From the NCBI GenBank assembly GCA_027574665.1, contig CM050653.1, forward strand, positions 12,608,664-12,672,663: DNA of 64,000 bases, given 5' to 3'. The notes beneath the pieces were generated by a model that did no database searches, had not been told where the DNA came from, and was given only the letters and a program-made list of their open reading frames with translations. Numbering within the stretch: the stretch's first letter is position 1; every line of letters begins with the position of its first letter. Positions 62,885 to 64,000 of the stretch are shown in pieces. This stretch comes from Rhynochetos jubatus (lineage: Eukaryota > Chordata > Aves > Eurypygiformes > Rhynochetidae). Both the position numbers and the translations under genes were made by a program.

Positions 62885-63718
62885 CACAGAATCATAGAAT
62901 GGTTTGTGTTGGAAGGGACCTTAAAGATCATCTAGTTCCAACCCCCTGCCATGGGTAGGGACATCCTCCACTAGACCAGGTTGCTCCAAGCCTCATCTAG
63001 CCTGGCCTTGAAGACAGCCATGGATCGGACATCCACAGCTTCTGTGGGCAACCTGTTTCAGTGTCTCACCATCCTCTCCGTGAAGAACTTTTTACCGATA
63101 TCTAATCCACATCTCCCCGCTTTCAATTTAAACCCATTACCCCTTGTCCTGTCACTATAGGCCCTTGTAAAAATTCCCCCTCCAGTTTTCTTGTAAACCT
63201 CCTTCAGATACTGGAAGGTGCTATAAGGTCTCCCTGGAGCCTTCTTTTCTCCAGGCTGAACAAGCCCAACTCTCTCAGCCTTTCTTCATAGGAGAGGTAC
63301 TCCAGCCCTCTGATCGTCTCCGTGGCCTCCTCTGGATTCGATTCAAATGTTCAATATTCTTATTACGTTGGGGGCCCGGGAGCTGGAAGGAGTACTCCAG
63401 GTGGGGCCTCAGGAGAGCAGCAGGGGAGAATCACCTCCCTCGACCTGCTGGCCACATTTATCTGGATACAGCCTAGAATACGATTGACTTTCTGGGCTGC
63501 CAGTGCACACTTCTGGCTCATGTCCAGATTTACATCCACTACCAGTACCCCCAAGTCCTTCTCCTCAGGGCTGCTCTCAATCCATTCTCCGCACAGCCTG
63601 TCCTTGTGTTTGGGATTGCCCTGCCCCAGGTGCAGGACATTGCCTTGCAGAACTCCATGAGATTGACACAGGCCCACCTCTCCAGCCTGTCAAGGTCCCT
63701 CTGGATGTCTGGATAATG
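62885..63718 (-). mobile_element. CR1 LINE, 5'-truncated, about 0.83 kb
   Basis: On the minus strand the copy starts at about 63718 (CCAGACATCCAGAGGGACC) and ends at 62885 with CCATTCTATGATTCTGTG, a CR1 3' terminus. Landmarks in order are TCCTGCACCTGGGGCAGGGC near 63630, GGTTGCCCACAGAAGCTGTG near 63040, and CTAGATGATCTTTAAGGTCC near 62930. It starts about 190 bp further into the element than the copy at 37.8 kb, so the two have different 5' truncation points. It belongs to a closely related subfamily, with roughly 90% identity over the last 200 bp by eye. Confidence 0.96.
62990..63718 (-). pseudogene. CR1 ORF2 C-terminal remnant
   Basis: The minus-strand frame at 63677-63363 shows [40 protein letters not shown] and [20 protein letters not shown], all typical of the CR1 ORF2 region after the RT domain. 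The frame then breaks where HLE.C-type sequence is expected (about 63370), and the C-terminal [10 protein letters not shown] block lies in another frame near 63260. RT catalytic motifs are missing because of the 5' truncation. It is non-functional. Confidence 0.9.
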
Positions 63719-64000
63719 TAACACAAGGAAATTGTTTCATTACTTAATGTAGTTGGGTATACTATGTAGTAGTGATTATTATTTAACTAAATGTAACACC
63801 TCAGTAAAGGAACCATATAAAAACAAACATTGTGAATAAAAAGTGAGGATTCAAACAAGAAAAAAAAATAGTTTAGGTAAAGCAAAAAACTTGCAAAAAC
63901 TTACAAAAACTAGTGATGCTATCTTTTGAATGCACCTGCATAGCCCCAGCTGCCACACTAGGCATTGATCAATGTATTTTAATGTAGAAAATACTACTAT
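63719..64000. other. Gene-free AT-rich DNA at window end
   Basis: Unique AT-rich sequence with a short A-run near 63860. Nothing recognisable. Confidence 0.65.

Noticed and set aside
63322..63660. Plus-strand frame of 112 codons, and another at 63503-63721, over the last CR1
   Set aside because: They are antisense shadows of the minus-strand CR1 ORF2 remnant.
1..64000. CRISPR arrays, operons or other prokaryote-type systems
   Set aside because: The window has vertebrate LINE and ERV content, microsatellites and no long coding frames; nothing prokaryotic is present.

Overview
This window is vertebrate nuclear DNA and almost certainly comes from a bird. It is AT-rich and intron- or gene-desert-like. 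Two transposon families make the avian assignment: three CR1 LINE copies with the typical ATTCTATGA-type 3' end and CR1-type reverse-transcriptase protein, and three ERV LTRs of the avian type whose best copy starts TGTCCTGGTTTTGGCTGGGA. I assign the LTR family (ERVL-like) from memory of avian repeats. Neoaves is more likely than a galliform, but I cannot fix the species.

No functional protein-coding gene, rRNA or tRNA can be supported. Open frames outside the transposons are short, mostly under 120 codons, overlap on both strands, and resemble no family I recognise. The longest reading frame outside CR1 lies on the minus strand at about 50746-51582. It is interrupted by one stop and is reported only as a curiosity.

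Layout: 1-4652 unique AT-rich DNA; 4653-5195 solo LTR (+); 5196-20121 unique DNA with a compound microsatellite near 14.15 kb; 20122-20749 LTR (+); 23003-23592 LTR (-), followed by a probable remnant of ERV internal sequence to about 23850; about 26520-26640 an ancient CR1-like 3' end; 27283-29150 CR1 (+) with a broken RT gene; 32666-32892 a long alternating purine/pyrimidine tract; 37843-38977 CR1 (+) with an internal 89-bp tandem duplication; 49.9-52.9 kb a patchily GC-richer stretch; 62885-63718 CR1 (-).

The most interesting observation is that the CR1 copies at 37.8 kb (+) and 62.9 kb (-) are truncated at different 5' points. Even so, they share about 115-124 bp of sequence beyond their 3' ends, in the matching orientation and at about 93% identity by eye. 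This pattern fits a 3' transduction (read-through retrotransposition) or an unrecognised extended CR1 tail better than a simple segmental duplication. The same pair forms an inverted repeat around roughly 24 kb of sequence.
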